Assembly: GCF_001510655.1 (NCBI RefSeq)
Contig: NZ_LMVC01000005.1
Coordinates: forward strand, 138,411-202,410
Direction of reading: 5' to 3'
Length of the DNA: 64,000 nt
Source: Fictibacillus sp. FJAT-27399
Lineage (GTDB): Bacteria > Bacillota > Bacilli > Bacillales > Fictibacillaceae
Shown here: positions 33,460 through 42,348 of the stretch, in pieces
How the letters are laid out: every line of letters begins with the position of its first letter
Numbering within the stretch: position 1 is the stretch's first letter
Program-made: the position numbers and the translations under genes
Notes under the pieces: model-generated
Seen by the model: only the letters and a program-made list of their open reading frames with translations
What the model was told of the DNA's origin: nothing
The model's database searches: none

Positions 33460-34713
33460 CTACATAGTAAAGGTATGAGTGAGTTCTTCCATTTCTTTCG
33501 CAAGTTCATCGAGTGAAGCCGTATAGGCTGACATCTCTTCAATCGAAGCTAACTGTTCTTGTGTAGCAGCCAGCACTTGCTGAGAAGACTTGGCTGTTTC
33601 AGCAGCAATGGCTGAAATCGTGTCCATAGACGAAACCGCCTGTTCATTTCCGGCAGAAACTCCGTGTACTGCACCTGATACTTGGCTGATATGTTCAGTT
33701 ACAGACTGAATGGAGTTCTGAATCTGTTTGAAGGAGGATCCTGCGTCATTCATAACACCAATTCCTTCGCTGACCTCTGCATTGACAAGATCCATCGTCT
33801 GTACTACCTGAGCGGTTTCATTTATAATATGAAAAATGATGTCACTGATCTGCTGAGTTGCTTCTCCGGACTGTTCGGCAAGCTTTCTTACTTCGCTTGC
33901 TACGACGGCGAAGCCTTTTCCGTGCTCTCCTGCCCTTGCCGCTTCAATAGCCGCATTTAATGCCAGCAGGTTTGTCTGTTCAGCAATTCCTTTGATCACT
34001 TCCACGATATTTCCGATCTCACTGGAGCGGTCTCCGAGCCCTTTTACCGTGTTGGACAACTCACTTACATTCGTGAAGATCGCGTTCATCTGCTGTTCCG
34101 CCGATCCGATGGACTGAGTTCCCATATTCGCTTTATCAAGTGTGTCATGAATGCTGCTGGAAACACGCTGCGCACTTTGGTCAACATGCTGAAGGCTCTC
34201 TGTCACCTGCCGGATGAGGCCAGCTGCTTCTGAAACGCTGTACACCTGATGCTCTGCTCCCTTGGCCGCCTCTTCCATCGTTCCGGAGATCTGTTCTGCT
34301 GCCCCCGTTGTTTGCCTGACACCATGTGATAGATGATTGGAGTACTCATTGATCGATTTAGATGCCTTCTGAATCACTGTTAACACATGTGCCCAGGAAT
34401 CCACCGTATGATTAATGCTCACTGCAATGGACTTCAGCTGACCCAGTTCCTCCTCCTTCAATCGGCTTCCCATACTGCCCTTTGCCAAGTCATGAAGGTA
34501 GTTGTTGATCGGATTCATTGGTGCAAGAAACCGCTTATGATTCAAACACGCGGATAGAATCCCTACAGCCAGTCCCATTAAGGAAGTGAACAGGGTAGTG
34601 TAAAAGAATGCCTGTCCCTGAAGACCGTTTCCGTAGCTGACAGCAGCCCCGGCCAGACAGGTTGCAGGCAGAACAATAATCAAAGTACGAAAAATATAGT
34701 GCATCAAACTCAT
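33460..34713 (-). CDS. Methyl-accepting chemotaxis protein without extracellular sensor domain
   Basis: About 417 residues. Two adjacent N-terminal membrane helices with a very short external loop (YGNGLQGQ) mean there is no periplasm-type ligand domain. After a HAMP-like linker, the coiled-coil signalling domain contains the hairpin tip [54 protein letters not shown] 8 nt upstream favours the ATG at 34713 over the open frame start 18 bp earlier. The signal could be membrane or energy state. A sigma-D-like -10 lies upstream. Confidence 0.9.
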   Translation of the reverse strand: MSLMHYIFRTLIIVLPATCLAGAAVSYGNGLQGQAFFYTTLFTSLMGLAVGILSACLNHKRFLAPMNPINNYLHDLAKGSMGSRLKEEELGQLKSIAVSINHTVDSWAHVLTVIQKASKSINEYSNHLSHGVRQTTGAAEQISGTMEEAAKGAEHQVYSVSEAAGLIRQVTESLQHVDQSAQRVSSSIHDTLDKANMGTQSIGSAEQQMNAIFTNVSELSNTVKGLGDRSSEIGNIVEVIKGIAEQTNLLALNAAIEAARAGEHGKGFAVVASEVRKLAEQSGEATQQISDIIFHIINETAQVVQTMDLVNAEVSEGIGVMNDAGSSFKQIQNSIQSVTEHISQVSGAVHGVSAGNEQAVSSMDTISAIAAETAKSSQQVLAATQEQLASIEEMSAYTASLDELAKEMEELTHTFTM

Positions 34714-34764
34714 GGTCTTAGTTCCTCTCATTTTTATTGAACTAGTTTACATTTATTACTAGTT

Positions 34765-34772
34765 ATATCGGT
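34765..34772 (-). promoter_or_regulatory. Sigma-D-like -10 element before the chemoreceptor gene
   Basis: On the minus strand ACCGATAT matches 7 of 8 positions of the sigma-D -10 GCCGATAT. The -35 (GCAA or TGCA at the allowed spacing) is poor. Chemoreceptor genes in bacilli are typically sigma-D dependent. Confidence 0.4.
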
Positions 34773-34802
34773 TTTTCCCAGGAACTTTGCACTATTTTAT
34801 AA

Positions 34803-34845
34803 CAAAAAACCTTGAACGCATCTGCGGATGCTGTTCAAGGTTTTT
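34803..34845 (-). terminator. Terminator of the small HTH gene
   Basis: AAAAACCTTGAAC...GTTCAAGGTTTTT with inner CATC/GATG, A and T runs on both sides. Confidence 0.8.
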
Positions 34846-34847
34846 CA

Positions 34848-35078
34848 TCAGTCTTCGTCTTTCGCATCCCAGTCTTCAGGGATCGGCTCGTTCATATACT
34901 CTTCCACCAGTTTCTTGTATTTTTCCATCTGTTCGAGGTGGGAGTTAAACTGCTCTTTATTAATCAGATACTCGCTGCCGTCATAAAAGGCACGAATCTT
35001 TTTTTGCTGAATCAAACTTTCAATATAGGATTCCGGCAGATCAAGAAATTCTGCCGTTTCTTTTAGCGAGAGATACAT
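34848..35078 (-). CDS. Small excisionase-type helix-turn-helix protein
   Basis: Protein of 76 residues. The N-terminal MYLSLKETAEFLDLPESYIESLIQQKKIRAFYDGSEYLINKEQF is an excisionase/MerR-like winged HTH (HTH_17 pattern); the acidic C-terminal tail ends PEDWDAKDED. Orphan members in Bacillaceae are common, not tied to phage, and poorly studied. No integrase is nearby, so a role in phage excision is unlikely. Own terminator; AAAAGGTG precedes the ATG. Confidence 0.8.
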   Translation of the reverse strand: MYLSLKETAEFLDLPESYIESLIQQKKIRAFYDGSEYLINKEQFNSHLEQMEKYKKLVEEYMNEPIPEDWDAKDED

Positions 35079-35173
35079 GGGTTCACCTTTTCCGTGCTGC
35101 CATTTTCACAAGCCTTACAGCACCATATCTCCCCTATTATCCACCCATTGCGGTTTTTCTTCAAGGGCTGTTA

Positions 35174-36106
35174 TTAAGAGAAAATCCTTCCGATCTCTTG
35201 AATTTCCTCTTCTGAAAGCTGCACATCGAGCGTCTTTAAGTTGTTGCTTACTTGATCGGCACGTTTGGCTCCCGGAATGATGGTGTCGATTGAAGGCTGC
35301 GTTAAATACCATGCCAAGACAACATGAGCAACCTCCGCATTCTTTGCATCCGCTATTTTACGGATTTGGTCGACCTTCTTTAAATTGCGAACAAAATTTT
35401 CACCTTGGAAGTGAGGCATTTTCGCACGAAGATCATCAAACTTTGTATCCTTGTCATACTTGCCAGCCAACAAACCGGAGGCAAGCGGGAAATAAGGAAC
35501 GAACGAAATACCTTTATCCGATGTATAAGGAAGCAGTTCATTTTCAGCGTCACGCTGCAACAGGTTATACTCTCCCTGAAAAACATCCACATAGCCGTCA
35601 ACGTTGGCTTGCTTCAATTGTTCGATGGAAAAATTAGAAACACCAATCGCCTTAATCTTTCCTTGATCCTTCAGCTCCTTTAAGGCTCCCACCGCTTCTT
35701 CCTTCGGAGTGTCTTCATCCGGAAAATGTATATAAAACAAGTCGATATAGTCGGTCTGCAGGCGCTTCAAGCTTCCTTCTACCGCTTCTTTTAAGAATGC
35801 AGGCGAGTTATCGAAAACGACTTCCTTTCCGACAAATTTATGAGCTCCTTTTGTGGCTAGTACCGCTTTATCACGGCTTCCCGTTTCTTTTAACACCTGT
35901 CCGATCAGTTCCTCTGAGCGCTCAGGTCCATAAATATAAGCTGTATCCAAAAAGTTAATGCCGATATCCAACGCCCGTCGCACCAATTCTTTTCCAGCTT
36001 CCTCATCCAGATTGGGATAGAGATTATGTCCCCCTACCGCATTCGTACCAAGTCCAATCGGGTTTACCAATAGATCTGTCTTTCCGAGTCTTGTTTGTTT
36101 CGCCAT
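35174..36106 (-). CDS. Aldo/keto reductase, YhdN-like
   Basis: Protein of 310 residues with the AKR (beta/alpha)8 pattern. Catalytic residues visible: Asp in [19 protein letters not shown] (DxAxxYG with Tyr), Lys in VLATKGAH, and the IHFPDEDTP loop in place of the usual His. NADPH-site residues [12 protein letters not shown] near the end. Sequence and length resemble B. subtilis YhdN (AKR11). It probably reduces aldehydes such as methylglyoxal with NADPH. Monocistronic. Confidence 0.88.
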   Translation of the reverse strand: MAKQTRLGKTDLLVNPIGLGTNAVGGHNLYPNLDEEAGKELVRRALDIGINFLDTAYIYGPERSEELIGQVLKETGSRDKAVLATKGAHKFVGKEVVFDNSPAFLKEAVEGSLKRLQTDYIDLFYIHFPDEDTPKEEAVGALKELKDQGKIKAIGVSNFSIEQLKQANVDGYVDVFQGEYNLLQRDAENELLPYTSDKGISFVPYFPLASGLLAGKYDKDTKFDDLRAKMPHFQGENFVRNLKKVDQIRKIADAKNAEVAHVVLAWYLTQPSIDTIIPGAKRADQVSNNLKTLDVQLSEEEIQEIGRIFS

Positions 36107-36303
36107 GTGCTGCTCAACTCCTTATCTTTTGTTGGTTCTATCGTAGCAAAACGCTTGTCCAAAAGAATTTGGATTTGGGGTGCTCTTGAGTGCGTTTCTC
36201 GGGTTGAATTCCGTCCCAATTCGACAATTTGAAAATAAATGGGGTTTTTGAACATAAAATTGAAGGGCAGACTTTGCTGTTTACTCCCCTCTTTAGCAAA
36301 AAA

Positions 36304-36607
36304 GGGGCTGTCCAAGAAGTCTGTAAGCTGTTGATTTCCGTTCCAGGGTGCTCGCTTTCCGCGGGGCCTGCGGTGAGCCTTACCGGCGTGAACGCCTACT
36401 TTTTGGAGCTAGCGCCTGCGGGAGTCTCACCTGTCACGCTAGTCCCGCAGGACAAGGAAGGCTCCGGCAGCTTTTTATCGCACGAAGAAAATGTGAAGTT
36501 CATTTTCGAGGAGTCTCGCACCTTCCACTTCAATCAACTTTTCATTGAAGATTTTCAAGCCAAAAAGGAGCTGCTGAAGGTCAATTTTCGACTTTCAGGA
36601 CAGCCCC
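36304..36607 (-). repeat. Dispersed 0.3-kb inverted-end element, copy 4
   Basis: 304 bp, opposite orientation to copies 1-3, from GGGGCTGTCC to GGACAGCCCC. Nearly identical to copy 3. It begins about 200 bp upstream of the aldo/keto reductase gene and ends 9 bp from the fdhD stop codon. Confidence 0.87.
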
Positions 36608-36616
36608 CTTCCTGCA

Positions 36617-37405
36617 TTACAAAATAATTCTCTCGGGGTGCGTGTACACGTTCAACCGGCTGCCGCGGATGAATCCAACTGCAGTAATGCCGAGGTCATT
36701 CGCGAGTTCAAGCGCCAGCGTGGTTGGAGCTGACTTGGATAAAATGATCCCCGCGCCAATCTTGGACACCTTCAGCAGCACTTCTGAAGAAATTCTTCCG
36801 CTGAAGGCAATCACTTTGTCCCCCAGCGAAATCTTGTTTTTTAAACAATGTCCGTATATTTTATCGAGTGCATTATGGCGCCCGATATCAGAACGCGAAA
36901 TTAATAACTCATCATTCGTGCAAAGGGCAGCATTGTGCAGGCCACCAGTAGAGTGAAAGTCATCTGAGCTTTTCTGCATGGACTTCATGAGCGAAATGCA
37001 TTGCTCCGCCTGAATGGTTGCTTTGGACATGATCGTTTTGGCGTTTTTCACATCGCTCTGAAAATAAAACTGTCTGCTTTTTCCGCAGCAGGAACCGATA
37101 AACCGTTTGGATTGAAGCTGATTCGTGACAGGCTTCTTATCCAGTAGCTGTACATACGCAAAGCCCCGGTCTTCATCAATCGATAGCGATTCGATTTCAC
37201 GCGGCAGGCGGATCACTCCTTCTGACGCCAGGAAGCCTGTGACCAGATCCTCCATATAGGTCGGGGTGCAGACCATGGTGGCGAACTCATCATCGTTTAC
37301 AAAGATGGTTAAGGCGTATTCGGTCGCGACATGATCCTGTATTTCCTGAAATGATTCGCCATCATATTTGACAATGCTGATACTTTTCATGACCTTGTGT
37401 TTCAT
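36617..37405 (-). CDS. fdhD: Formate dehydrogenase accessory sulfurtransferase FdhD
   Basis: Protein of 262 residues needed to sulfurate the molybdenum cofactor of formate dehydrogenases. It shows TEYALTIFVNDDEFATMVCTPTYMEDLVTGFLASEGVI, the catalytic Cys motif GSCCGKS (Cys106/107), FHSTGGLHNAALC, SRSDIGRHNALDKIYG and FSGRISSEVLLKVSKIGAGIILSKSAPT, all typical. AAAGGAGCAGTT precedes the ATG. It lies 12 bp downstream of the molybdopterin oxidoreductase gene, which is its expected client. Confidence 0.95.
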   Translation of the reverse strand: MKHKVMKSISIVKYDGESFQEIQDHVATEYALTIFVNDDEFATMVCTPTYMEDLVTGFLASEGVIRLPREIESLSIDEDRGFAYVQLLDKKPVTNQLQSKRFIGSCCGKSRQFYFQSDVKNAKTIMSKATIQAEQCISLMKSMQKSSDDFHSTGGLHNAALCTNDELLISRSDIGRHNALDKIYGHCLKNKISLGDKVIAFSGRISSEVLLKVSKIGAGIILSKSAPTTLALELANDLGITAVGFIRGSRLNVYTHPERIIL

Positions 37406-37417
37406 AACTGCTCCTTT

Positions 37418-39781
37418 TTAGCTGATCTCTGTTTCCAGATCAGGAATCTGCTTCTCCAGATACTTTATATCCTTGCGGGCGTTGAACCGATCCGCTTTTT
37501 CCACTTTAACCGCTACATTATAGCTCGGCATCTTGGAGAATTCCTCGTAAACGCCTTTGGGCAAAAGGAAGTTTCCTTCTGGGAAATGCACTTCAAGGTT
37601 TCCTTTGGTAATGTCGATAAATTTTGCCCGGCCCTGGAAAACACCGTGCTGGTTGTAAACAACGATGGTTTCTCCCTCTTCAATGGAAAGTTCCTTCGCA
37701 TCCTCCCCGTTCATCAGCACATCATAACGCTCTGCGCCGTTAAACGGATCGGATTCGTTGTAGACCATCGAGTTGAACTGCTTCCCTCTTCTCGTCGTCA
37801 CATAATACATACCTTTACCCTTCTGCAGGTCTGGAATATCAACCGGGATTAAATTCCCTCTGCCATCCGGTGTCGGGCAGATGCCGTCTTCGCAGAGCCA
37901 TGCCCCTCCCCATTGGAAAACATCACCTCGCTCTTTTAAATGCTGTATACCTTCATAATTCGGGTTGGCGATGGCAATCTCGCTGCGGATCTCCTGGCCA
38001 TTCTTAAAATTTACCAAATGGGCATTCTCAGGTTTTACACGCTTGGCGAGGTCGATATAGATTTTCCACTCCGTACGGGCTTCCTCCACCTGCTGGCTGT
38101 TTCCTTGAATTTCAGGCGAAAAATACACCATGCGTTCTGTTGAGGTCGATGTGCCTCCATCCTCCTGCTCGTAGCGTGTTTTTGCAGGAAGTACGATGAC
38201 CGCTTCTTCTGCATCCACCATTGTAGACGTGTTAAAGATGATATCCTGATGCACACGAAGTTCAAGCGATGACAGGGCCCGCTCTACAAAATCGGGATCC
38301 GGCATCGTTTCAAGGAAATTGCCGCCTGACAGGTAATACATTTTAATTTTCCGTTCATGATCTTCAGGCAGAAGGATATTCTCAAGAGAAACACCTAGAA
38401 CGTCTCCTTGCCATTTCGGAATGTCAAAGCCCCACAGCTTTTGGATACGCTCGATATTTTTTGGTTCAAAATCACCGCCGGGAAGAACGAATGGATCAGC
38501 TCCCATCTCCCCAGAACCTTGAACACTGGAGTGTCCTCGGATCGGCATTAGTCCGCAATGTTTACGCCCCAGAAACCCTCTTAACAGCGCAAGATTAGCA
38601 ACCTGCGAGATGTTGTCAGAAGCGAATGTATGCATCGTTAAGCCCAATGACCAGACAAAAACACCGGATTTGCTTTTGGCGAGAAGCTCTGCGAGTTCAT
38701 AAATACGATCCTTGCTGACGCCTGATGATTCCTCAATGGCTTCCCAGCTTTGCTCCTGAACCTTTGCCTTTAATTCCTCGTAGCCATTCACATGTTCTTT
38801 TACAAACCGATGGTCGATGGCAGAACCGTGTTCTTTCTCCTCCATCTCAAACCAATGCTTCATGATACCGTGCATGAAGGCAATATCTCCGCCAATGTTT
38901 ACCTGATAAAAATCATCGGCAAGCTTTGTGCCGAACAAAGCCGACTCTCCAATCGACGGAATCCAGTATTTCTCCATCGACGGTTCACGGTACGGATTGA
39001 TGCAGATGATCTTGGTTCCTTTGCGCTTTGCTGCATACATGTACTTTGTAGAGACGGGCTGGTTGTTTGCCGCGACCGAGCCCCAAAAGACGATAACATC
39101 CGAGCCGATCCAGTCCTGGTAATTGCAGCTGGAAGCCCCTATTCCGACAGAACGCTTCAGCGCCGTTTTGGAAGGGGAGTGGCAGATGCGGGAAGCGTTA
39201 TCAATGTTATTCACGCCTAAATAGCGAGCAACCTTTGCCGCTACATAATACGATTCGTTTGTGATTCCCCTTGAGGTGAGGAAGAACGACACCTGCTTTG
39301 GATTCAGTTTCTTCATCTTGTCCGCAATTAAATTCATGGCATTATCCCATGTGATACGGGAAAATTTCCGCTCACCTTTTCGGCGGATGAGCGGATAAGG
39401 AATTCGGCCGAGCTTTCTCAGTTCGGCGCTTGAGTATTTGCGCAGCTCATCAATGTCAGCATGGACGAGCTCCTCTTTCATAGCCGGCATCGTGTTTAAG
39501 CGGAGAACGTTCAGCCGTGTTGTACAAACATGCGGTCCGGCAAGGGTTTGGTCGTACAGCCCTGAAACGCCAAGCGCACAGCCGTCACACACACCCTGTG
39601 TCAGAATGCGTCCGGCATAAAAAAGATTATCGCGGTTTTCCCATGCTACCTTCATCGTATCGCGGATATGTCCCGGTTTAATTTTTCCCAGCCCGAAAGG
39701 AACCGGGCTGACCCAATGTTTGGGAGCAGGGCTCTTAGGGAGTTTAATCGGTCCTTGATGCTTTGTTTTTCCCATGCTCAT
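37418..39781 (-). CDS. FdhF/YdeP family molybdopterin oxidoreductase (formate dehydrogenase-like alpha subunit)
   Basis: Protein of 787 residues. The N-terminus has a Cys cluster CDGC (65, 68) with Cys86, fewer ligands than the CxxCx3C...C set of classical Fe-S formate dehydrogenases. The likely molybdenum ligand is Cys200 in NASRICHSPS, aligned with the Cys/Sec of formate dehydrogenases. Further family features are VIVFWGSVAANNQPVS, MPIRGHSSVQGSGEMG and the C-terminal MoCo-binding barrel (YYVTTRRGKQFNSMVYNE, VLMNGEDAKELSIEEGE). This is the YdeP/YoaE type. Followed by fdhD. Substrate probably formate, not certain. Confidence 0.9.
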   Translation of the reverse strand: MSMGKTKHQGPIKLPKSPAPKHWVSPVPFGLGKIKPGHIRDTMKVAWENRDNLFYAGRILTQGVCDGCALGVSGLYDQTLAGPHVCTTRLNVLRLNTMPAMKEELVHADIDELRKYSSAELRKLGRIPYPLIRRKGERKFSRITWDNAMNLIADKMKKLNPKQVSFFLTSRGITNESYYVAAKVARYLGVNNIDNASRICHSPSKTALKRSVGIGASSCNYQDWIGSDVIVFWGSVAANNQPVSTKYMYAAKRKGTKIICINPYREPSMEKYWIPSIGESALFGTKLADDFYQVNIGGDIAFMHGIMKHWFEMEEKEHGSAIDHRFVKEHVNGYEELKAKVQEQSWEAIEESSGVSKDRIYELAELLAKSKSGVFVWSLGLTMHTFASDNISQVANLALLRGFLGRKHCGLMPIRGHSSVQGSGEMGADPFVLPGGDFEPKNIERIQKLWGFDIPKWQGDVLGVSLENILLPEDHERKIKMYYLSGGNFLETMPDPDFVERALSSLELRVHQDIIFNTSTMVDAEEAVIVLPAKTRYEQEDGGTSTSTERMVYFSPEIQGNSQQVEEARTEWKIYIDLAKRVKPENAHLVNFKNGQEIRSEIAIANPNYEGIQHLKERGDVFQWGGAWLCEDGICPTPDGRGNLIPVDIPDLQKGKGMYYVTTRRGKQFNSMVYNESDPFNGAERYDVLMNGEDAKELSIEEGETIVVYNQHGVFQGRAKFIDITKGNLEVHFPEGNFLLPKGVYEEFSKMPSYNVAVKVEKADRFNARKDIKYLEKQIPDLETEIS

Positions 39782-39849
39782 GCACTCCTTTTCCTCTTTA
39801 TGGAATTTTGAGTTGATTTTTATGGTTTTCCAGTGTTATTTCTTACAAA

Positions 39850-40052
39850 AAAACCAATGATTTTGAGTAAATTTGCTCGGCGCCCGTTGAACTGAGCTTA
39901 TAACAGCCCTTCTGCAGGGATATATTTTCTGAAAAAAGGGATTTCGCCTGCAAATCTCCCTGCCAAATTTTTTATTATCGAAAACGCAGCCTTTATTATC
40001 GAACAGTTCGCACTCGACACTCATCGACAAGATTAGACGCATTCATTTCCCC
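39850..40052 (+). repeat. Intergenic repeat with TTATTATCGA units, short copy
   Basis: TTATTATCGA occurs at 39972 and 39993, 21 bp apart. The downstream tail (CGACAC...TCGACA...GACGCATTCATTTCCC) matches the tail after the five-unit array at 49481 (CGACTC...TCGACA...GACACATTCATTTCCC), and the AATGAT.TTGAGTAAAT at 39854 recurs at 49356. So this is a shortened copy of the same intergenic element. The bases between are otherwise unremarkable. Confidence 0.65.
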
Positions 40053-40094
40053 TCAATCGTCTGCATGATCGAAATACCCTCACAACCCTGAAAA

Positions 40095-40147
40095 AAACAA
40101 AAACCACCGGGGACCCGATTACGCGAAACCGGGAACCGCGGTGGTAG
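40095..40147 (-). terminator. Terminator of the OFA transporter - DUF2294 unit
   Basis: On the minus strand CCACCG pairs with CGGTGG, with an inner GG.TCCCG / CGGG.CC stem, followed by TTTTTG and a second T run. Confidence 0.7.
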
Positions 40148-40188
40148 TCTTTAACAGGAACGCTGCCAAGTGCCAACACAGATGGTTC

Positions 40189-40548
40189 TTATTTTTTAAA
40201 TTTCTCTTGAATATTTTCGTCAAAAACAAAGATGGACATCCCGAAGTCTTTTTCGATATCAATATCTACGAAAAGCTCCAGAAACGTTGCGCCCAGCAAT
40301 TCTTCCATTTCCACCGGATGGTTCTTTTTGTACATGTCCTTCACCATCTCGGTGCGGGCCGAACGAAGCATCTGCTTGCCCTCATTAGAGCCTGAGATAA
40401 ACTTCTCGACCGGTGATAGATTGCCTTCCATTTCACAAATGGCCCAGTTTTTACAAAAGGTCGTTTTGATCTGCCGGGGACCTTTCCCCATATGGCGCTT
40501 ACGAAAAGCTCTTACCAGGTTACTGAATTCTGCTTCATAATTATTCAT
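40189..40548 (-). CDS. DUF2294 domain-containing protein
   Basis: Protein of 119 residues with MNNYEAEFSNLVRAFRKRHMGKGPRQIKTTF, where RxxxGKGP is the family signature, then VEKFISGSNEGKQMLRSARTEMVKDMYKK and a C-terminal DIDIEKDFGMSIFVFDENI. AAAGG lies 9 nt before the ATG at 40548. Function is not established; it is found beside formate dehydrogenase genes in Bacillaceae, as here, suggesting a role in or response to formate metabolism. Confidence 0.82.
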   Translation of the reverse strand: MNNYEAEFSNLVRAFRKRHMGKGPRQIKTTFCKNWAICEMEGNLSPVEKFISGSNEGKQMLRSARTEMVKDMYKKNHPVEMEELLGATFLELFVDIDIEKDFGMSIFVFDENIQEKFKK

Positions 40549-40592
40549 AAACGACAACCTTTATTTTTGCATTTTGCTTATAAAATTATAAA

Positions 40593-41867
40593 TCAGAAAT
40601 GCTCAACGCGCAACTGTTCGTCCGTTCCCTTCTCCCTTTTAAGCCTGCGAATATCCAGCCGTGCAAGGAAAGAAACGATAAGCGCCACAATAAACAGGGC
40701 AGCGAAGAAGGTAAGGCTTTCTGCGTAACTGCCTGTCGTATCCTTCACCCAGGCGGCAAACAGCGGACCCGCCAATCCCGCGGCTGCCCATGCTGTTAGA
40801 ATGTAGCCATGGATGGCACCGAGCTGTTTCGTTCCAAATAAATCACCGATATACGCCGGAATGGAAGCAAAGCCTCCGCCATAGCAGGTATATACGATAG
40901 CAAGCATGATTTCAAAGACGATTGTGGTTGTAACGTTCGGAAGCAAAAAGAACAGGACGATCTGCAGCACGAAGAACGTGGTGTATGTATTGGTCCTGCC
41001 GATATAGTCAGAAACAGATGCCCAGCCAATTCGGCCAAATCCGTTAAATAAGCCTAAAACACCAACCAGCGCTGCCGCTTCTGCGGTGGTCATCCCTATA
41101 CTTTCCTGAGCGAGCGGTTTAGCTGCTGACAGAATGGCGATGCCGCAGGTCACGTTAATGAACAGCATTAGCCAGAGATAGTAGAAACGTTTTGTTTTAA
41201 TCGCCTCATTGGCCGTCAGCTGTGACAAGTCCTGTGCTACAGTAGCTTTCCCGCTGTCCACCTTCTCCTGATAGCCTTCTGGAGCCCAGCCTTCCTTCGG
41301 TTTTTCCAGGTAAAGGGACGAGACCAGCATCACGATAAAATAAGAGATTCCGAGAATATAAAACGTGTTGGCGATCCCAACTGATTTAATCAGACTGTCC
41401 ATGATCGGAGAGCTGATCGCAGCCGCGAAGCCAAACCCCATGATGGCAAGCCCCGTTGCCAGCCCCCTGCGGTCAGGAAACCATTTTACTAAAGTGGAGA
41501 CAGGTGCAATATAACCGACTCCTAGGCCGATTCCGCCAAGTGCTCCATAAAAAACATACAATAGCGGCAATGATCCCAGCTGTACGGCGAGGCCAGAGCC
41601 AGACACACCGACTCCAAAAAAGACAGCAGCCAGTATACCAGCCTTTCTTGGCCCGTGCTTTTCAACAAAATGGCCCAAAAAGGCCGCAGACAGCCCCAAA
41701 AACAAGATTGCCAGACTGAACGTCAGCTGCACCTCACTTGCCGTCCACTTAAACTTCTCACTTAATGGAGTCGTAAAATTGCTCCACGCATAAACCGAGC
41801 CGATGGAAATATGAATTCCCACTCCCGACAGTGCGATCAACCATCGATTTTTGACCTTGCTCATCAT
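40593..41867 (-). CDS. OFA-family MFS transporter (oxalate/formate antiporter-like)
   Basis: Membrane protein of 424 residues with 12 helices. The family pattern GVGIHISIGSVYAWSNFTTPLSEKFKWTASEVQLTFSLAILFLG is diagnostic of the oxalate-formate antiporter branch of the MFS, as is LGGIGLGVGYIAPVSTLVKWFPDRRGLATGLAIMGFG. AGGAGAGG precedes the ATG at 41867 (a second ATG follows); the frame continues upstream without support. Gene order with DUF2294, fdhF-like and fdhD suggests formate or oxalate transport. A leader with a terminator precedes it. Confidence 0.9.
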   Translation of the reverse strand: MMSKVKNRWLIALSGVGIHISIGSVYAWSNFTTPLSEKFKWTASEVQLTFSLAILFLGLSAAFLGHFVEKHGPRKAGILAAVFFGVGVSGSGLAVQLGSLPLLYVFYGALGGIGLGVGYIAPVSTLVKWFPDRRGLATGLAIMGFGFAAAISSPIMDSLIKSVGIANTFYILGISYFIVMLVSSLYLEKPKEGWAPEGYQEKVDSGKATVAQDLSQLTANEAIKTKRFYYLWLMLFINVTCGIAILSAAKPLAQESIGMTTAEAAALVGVLGLFNGFGRIGWASVSDYIGRTNTYTTFFVLQIVLFFLLPNVTTTIVFEIMLAIVYTCYGGGFASIPAYIGDLFGTKQLGAIHGYILTAWAAAGLAGPLFAAWVKDTTGSYAESLTFFAALFIVALIVSFLARLDIRRLKREKGTDEQLRVEHF

Positions 41868-41897
41868 AACCCTCTCCTCTTTTATGTAAATAAAAAA

Positions 41898-42044
41898 CCG
41901 CCACAAACTCAACCCATAGTTACATAGCAACTATAAGAAAAAAGATTGCGGCGGCAGCAAATCACAGGTTCGCTGTGGTATAACCTATCCGGTTTTTCGA
42001 AGCGCTTACAGAAGAATCCTTTTAACAGGAGACAGGTTCGCTGT
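41898..42044 (-). promoter_or_regulatory. Structured leader with terminator before the OFA transporter
   Basis: On the minus strand CCGCCGCAA and TTGTGGCGG form a stem followed by TTTTTT (41954 to 41898), ending 30 nt before the start codon: a terminator in the 5' leader. Upstream lie two identical 13-nt hairpin sequences, ACAGCGAACCTGT (at 42044-42032 and 41976-41964). I cannot match them to a known riboswitch class. The layout implies attenuation. Confidence 0.5.
41997..42010. promoter_or_regulatory. Possible cre box in the OFA transporter leader
   Basis: TCGAAGCGCTTACA matches 12 of 14 positions of the cre consensus. It lies between the two repeated hairpins, where CcpA could act as an operator or a roadblock. 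Confidence 0.35.
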
Positions 42045-42153
42045 TCCTTGCCAAATGATTCCTTAACTTTACGTTCGCGGAATATTCAAATTTTTTCAAT
42101 CTTAATAGTAATGGAATTAAATGGGTCAGTCAAGTGTCCATATAAAAATTATG

Positions 42154-42241
42154 TCAGTTTTTTACCACGCCATGATCAATGACAAACTTTTTTTGCTGCC
42201 CCTTTGTCAAAGTCCTTATATCCAGGCGGTGCTTCATCTAT
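42154..42241 (-). pseudogene. C-terminal remnant of a zinc-dependent alcohol/formaldehyde dehydrogenase
   Basis: On the minus strand the codons read IDEAPPGYKDFDKGAAKK, then after a one-base shift at an A run FVIDHGVVKN and a stop. This is the C-terminal end of glutathione-independent formaldehyde dehydrogenase-type zinc enzymes (DAPxGYxxFDxGxAKKFVxDP). Nothing of the remaining 350 residues is present: upstream the frame is stopped at once. It lies beside formate-oxidation genes, which would be the next step of formaldehyde oxidation. Confidence 0.7.
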
Positions 42242-42348
42242 AGCCGGAAGTCAATCTCAAGTGAAAAAAATTTATCAAATCAACTTATAATACAGTTTTA
42301 ATTGCCCATTATAAGAAAGAAAATTAACAAAAGAAAAAGGTGTCCAGG

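Noticed and set aside
34848-35078. Prophage or integrative element suggested by an excisionase-type protein
   Set aside because: No integrase, attachment repeats or phage genes nearby; orphan HTH_17 proteins are common in bacilli.
21280-36607. Shared open frame of about 95-130 codons within copies 1, 3 and 4 of the 0.3-kb element
   Set aside because: No consistent start or ribosome site, frame broken in copies 2, 5 and 6, and base changes show no preference for silent sites; conservation is explained by recent copying.
40095-40147. T-box-like or riboswitch element (CCGCGGT-containing GC-rich palindrome)
   Set aside because: It lies just after the DUF2294 gene and ends in T runs on that strand; the T-box sequence order is not met, so a plain terminator is simpler.
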